Source of the DNA: Pseudomonas taetrolens
GTDB lineage: Bacteria > Pseudomonadota > Gammaproteobacteria > Pseudomonadales > Pseudomonadaceae
Assembly: GCF_900475285.1 (NCBI RefSeq)
Contig: NZ_LS483370.1
Location: 1,192,001 to 1,256,000 of the forward strand
DNA: 64,000 nt
Direction: 5' to 3'
The notes beneath the pieces were generated by a model. It saw only the letters and a list, made by a program, of their open reading frames with translations. It had not been told where the DNA came from and did no database searches. The translations under genes and the position numbers were made by a program. Position 1 is the first letter of the stretch; each line of letters begins with the position of its first letter. Positions 62,858-64,000 of this stretch are shown here, one piece after another.

Positions 62858-63493
62858 GTGTGGGAACTGGTCAAATCCGGCGGCTGGATGATGCTGCCGA
62901 TCATTCTGAGCTCTGTTGCCGCGCTGGGCATTATTGTCGAGCGTCTGTGGACCCTGCGTGCCAGTCGTGTGACGCCGGCGCACCTGCTCGGTCAGGTTTG
63001 GGTCTGGATCAAGGACAAACAACTGGACAAGGACAAGCTCCAGCAGTTACGCGCCGACTCTCCGCTGGGCGAAATCCTGGCCGCTGGCCTGGCCAATTCC
63101 AGGCATGGCCGCGAGATCATGAAAGAGTGCATCGAAGAAGCCGCCGCACGTGTGATTCACGAGCTGGAGCGCTACCTCAATGCACTGGGTACGATTGCAG
63201 CGATGGCGCCTTTGCTGGGCCTGCTCGGTACCGTGCTGGGCATGATCGATATCTTTAGCTCGTTCATGGGTGCGGGCATGACCAGCAACGCAGCTGTCCT
63301 CGCGGGCGGGATCTCCAAGGCGCTGATTACGACTGCTGCCGGTCTGATGGTCGGTATTCCGGCGGTGTTTTTCCATCGTTTCCTGCAACGTCGTGTCGAT
63401 GAGCTGGTGGTCGGCATGGAACAGGAAGCGATCAAGCTGGTCGAAGTGGTGCAGGGCGACCGTGAAGTCGACATGGTCGGGAGCAAAGCGTGA
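62858..63493 (+). CDS. ExbB/TolQ-type proton channel protein
   Basis: 211-residue MotA/TolQ/ExbB-family protein with three membrane helices. Family segments MMLPIILSSVAALGIIVERLW and LGTIAAMAPLLGLLGTVLGMIDIF are clear. The start is GTG at 62858, with GAGGGG upstream. Its stop overlaps the exbD-like gene by four bases (GTGA). The pair uses proton flow to drive an outer-membrane or envelope step; the partner TonB/TolR-like energy target is not in the window. The gene sits before lpxK. Confidence 0.92.
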   Translation: MWELVKSGGWMMLPIILSSVAALGIIVERLWTLRASRVTPAHLLGQVWVWIKDKQLDKDKLQQLRADSPLGEILAAGLANSRHGREIMKECIEEAAARVIHELERYLNALGTIAAMAPLLGLLGTVLGMIDIFSSFMGAGMTSNAAVLAGGISKALITTAAGLMVGIPAVFFHRFLQRRVDELVVGMEQEAIKLVEVVQGDREVDMVGSKA

Positions 63494-63918
63494 AGTTTCG
63501 CCGCAAGCCCCGGGAAACGGTCGATATCAACCTCGCGTCGTTGATCGATGTGGTGTTCATCCTGCTGTTGTTTTTTGTCGTGACCACTACCTTCACCCGT
63601 GAAACCCAGTTGCAGGTCGATTTGCCTGAGGCTGTCAGCGGTTCTCCCAGTGAGGATCAAAATGCCAGGCAAGTCGATATCGCCATCAGTGCAGACGGCG
63701 TTTTTTCGGTGAACAACCAGGTATTGCCGAAAAACGATCTGGCGAGCCTGATCGAGGCGCTGCAGAAAGAGTCCGGCGGCGACACGACGCTTGCGCTGTC
63801 GATCTCGGCTGATGGCAAGACCCCACACCAGGCGGTCATCACGGCAATGGACGCGGCCGGCAAACTCGGCTTCAGCCACTTGCGCATGACCACCGTCGAG
63901 GCGCAGGCGACTCCCTGA
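63490..63918 (+). CDS. ExbD/TolR-type protein
   Basis: 142-residue ExbD-family protein. The single membrane helix carries the conserved Asp ([23 protein letters not shown], Asp near residue 21), and the periplasmic domain follows ([47 protein letters not shown]). The GTG start overlaps the exbB-like stop, and its own stop overlaps the lpxK start (TGATG), so all three are coupled. Confidence 0.92.
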   Translation: MKFRRKPRETVDINLASLIDVVFILLLFFVVTTTFTRETQLQVDLPEAVSGSPSEDQNARQVDIAISADGVFSVNNQVLPKNDLASLIEALQKESGGDTTLALSISADGKTPHQAVITAMDAAGKLGFSHLRMTTVEAQATP

Positions 63919-64000
63919 TGGCCATGTCCGATCGCTTGTTGCGCGCCTGGTACGCCGGGCATCCGTTGCTCACGCTGTTACGACCTCTGGAGTCGCTTTA
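63918..64000 (+). CDS. lpxK: Tetraacyldisaccharide 4'-kinase LpxK (3' end outside window)
   Basis: The first 27 codons only, [21 protein letters not shown] and on, match the start of LpxK, the lipid A 4'-kinase. Two possible ATGs (63918 and 63924) are seen; the first shares a base with the exbD-like stop. Context after exbB/exbD-like genes supports the name. No catalytic motif is in view. Confidence 0.75.
   Translation, partial: MAMSDRLLRAWYAGHPLLTLLRPLESL

Overview
The window is chromosomal DNA from a Pseudomonas, most likely of the fluorescens-type lineage. The evidence is the cmaX-crfX-cmpX-sigX-oprF block, a SigX almost unchanged from the pseudomonad form, a cysteine-free OprF linker, PpsR/PpsA, Rmf, an rmf-leader-like structure, the prpB-prpC-acnD-prpF-prpD 2-methylcitrate cluster and many genus-typical REP palindromes. 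Gene content is dense and core-like. I see no prophage, insertion sequence, integrase, CRISPR array or rRNA.

Layout. 1-3.6 kb: end of cobC, cobS, a MarR regulator with its MFS exporter (shared palindromic operator), a 40-residue membrane peptide and a secreted glutathione peroxidase. 3.7-7.1 kb: FadL-type porin, two conserved hypotheticals and a 1-kb non-coding stretch with several structured elements. 7.1-18.5 kb: Sel1-like protein, rmuC, a transporter/histidine-kinase/receiver fusion, a TDT exporter, an LplT-PlsC fusion, a guanidine exporter under a guanidine-II (mini-ykkC) riboswitch, a BASS transporter and rdgC. 18.6-19.3 kb: duplicated tRNA-Val/tRNA-Asp pair. 19.4-24.8 kb: cysH, pabB and a three-gene operon of retropepsin-like protease, cysteine-free transglutaminase/7TM protein and ATP-grasp ligase. 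25-33.6 kb: propionate catabolism under a GntR repressor. 33.6-42.6 kb: ppsR, ppsA, esterase, rraA, and the SigX/OprF envelope cluster. 42.7-50.1 kb: pyrD, rmf with structured leader, rlmKL, dacB, yggL and a hypothetical. 50.4-51.2 kb: three tRNA-Glu/tRNA-Gly pairs. 51.4-64 kb: quaternary-amine ABC importer, fadE, GST, a tiny coupled ORF with an ABC exporter, a DUF2062 protein, comEC, exbB/exbD-like genes and the start of lpxK.

How the genes fit together. The prp genes carry propionyl-CoA and oxaloacetate through 2-methylcitrate to pyruvate and succinate; ppsA, with its regulator, then turns pyruvate into PEP. cmaX, crfX, cmpX, sigX and oprF form an envelope-stress unit. comEC, exbB/exbD and lpxK keep an order typical of pseudomonads. 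The least understood unit is the retropepsin/dead-transglutaminase/ATP-grasp operon at 21.8-24.8 kb. The best non-coding signals are the guanidine riboswitch with a visible mutually exclusive hairpin, the rmf leader, and unexplained structured segments near 6.4 kb, 6.8 kb and 44.4 kb.
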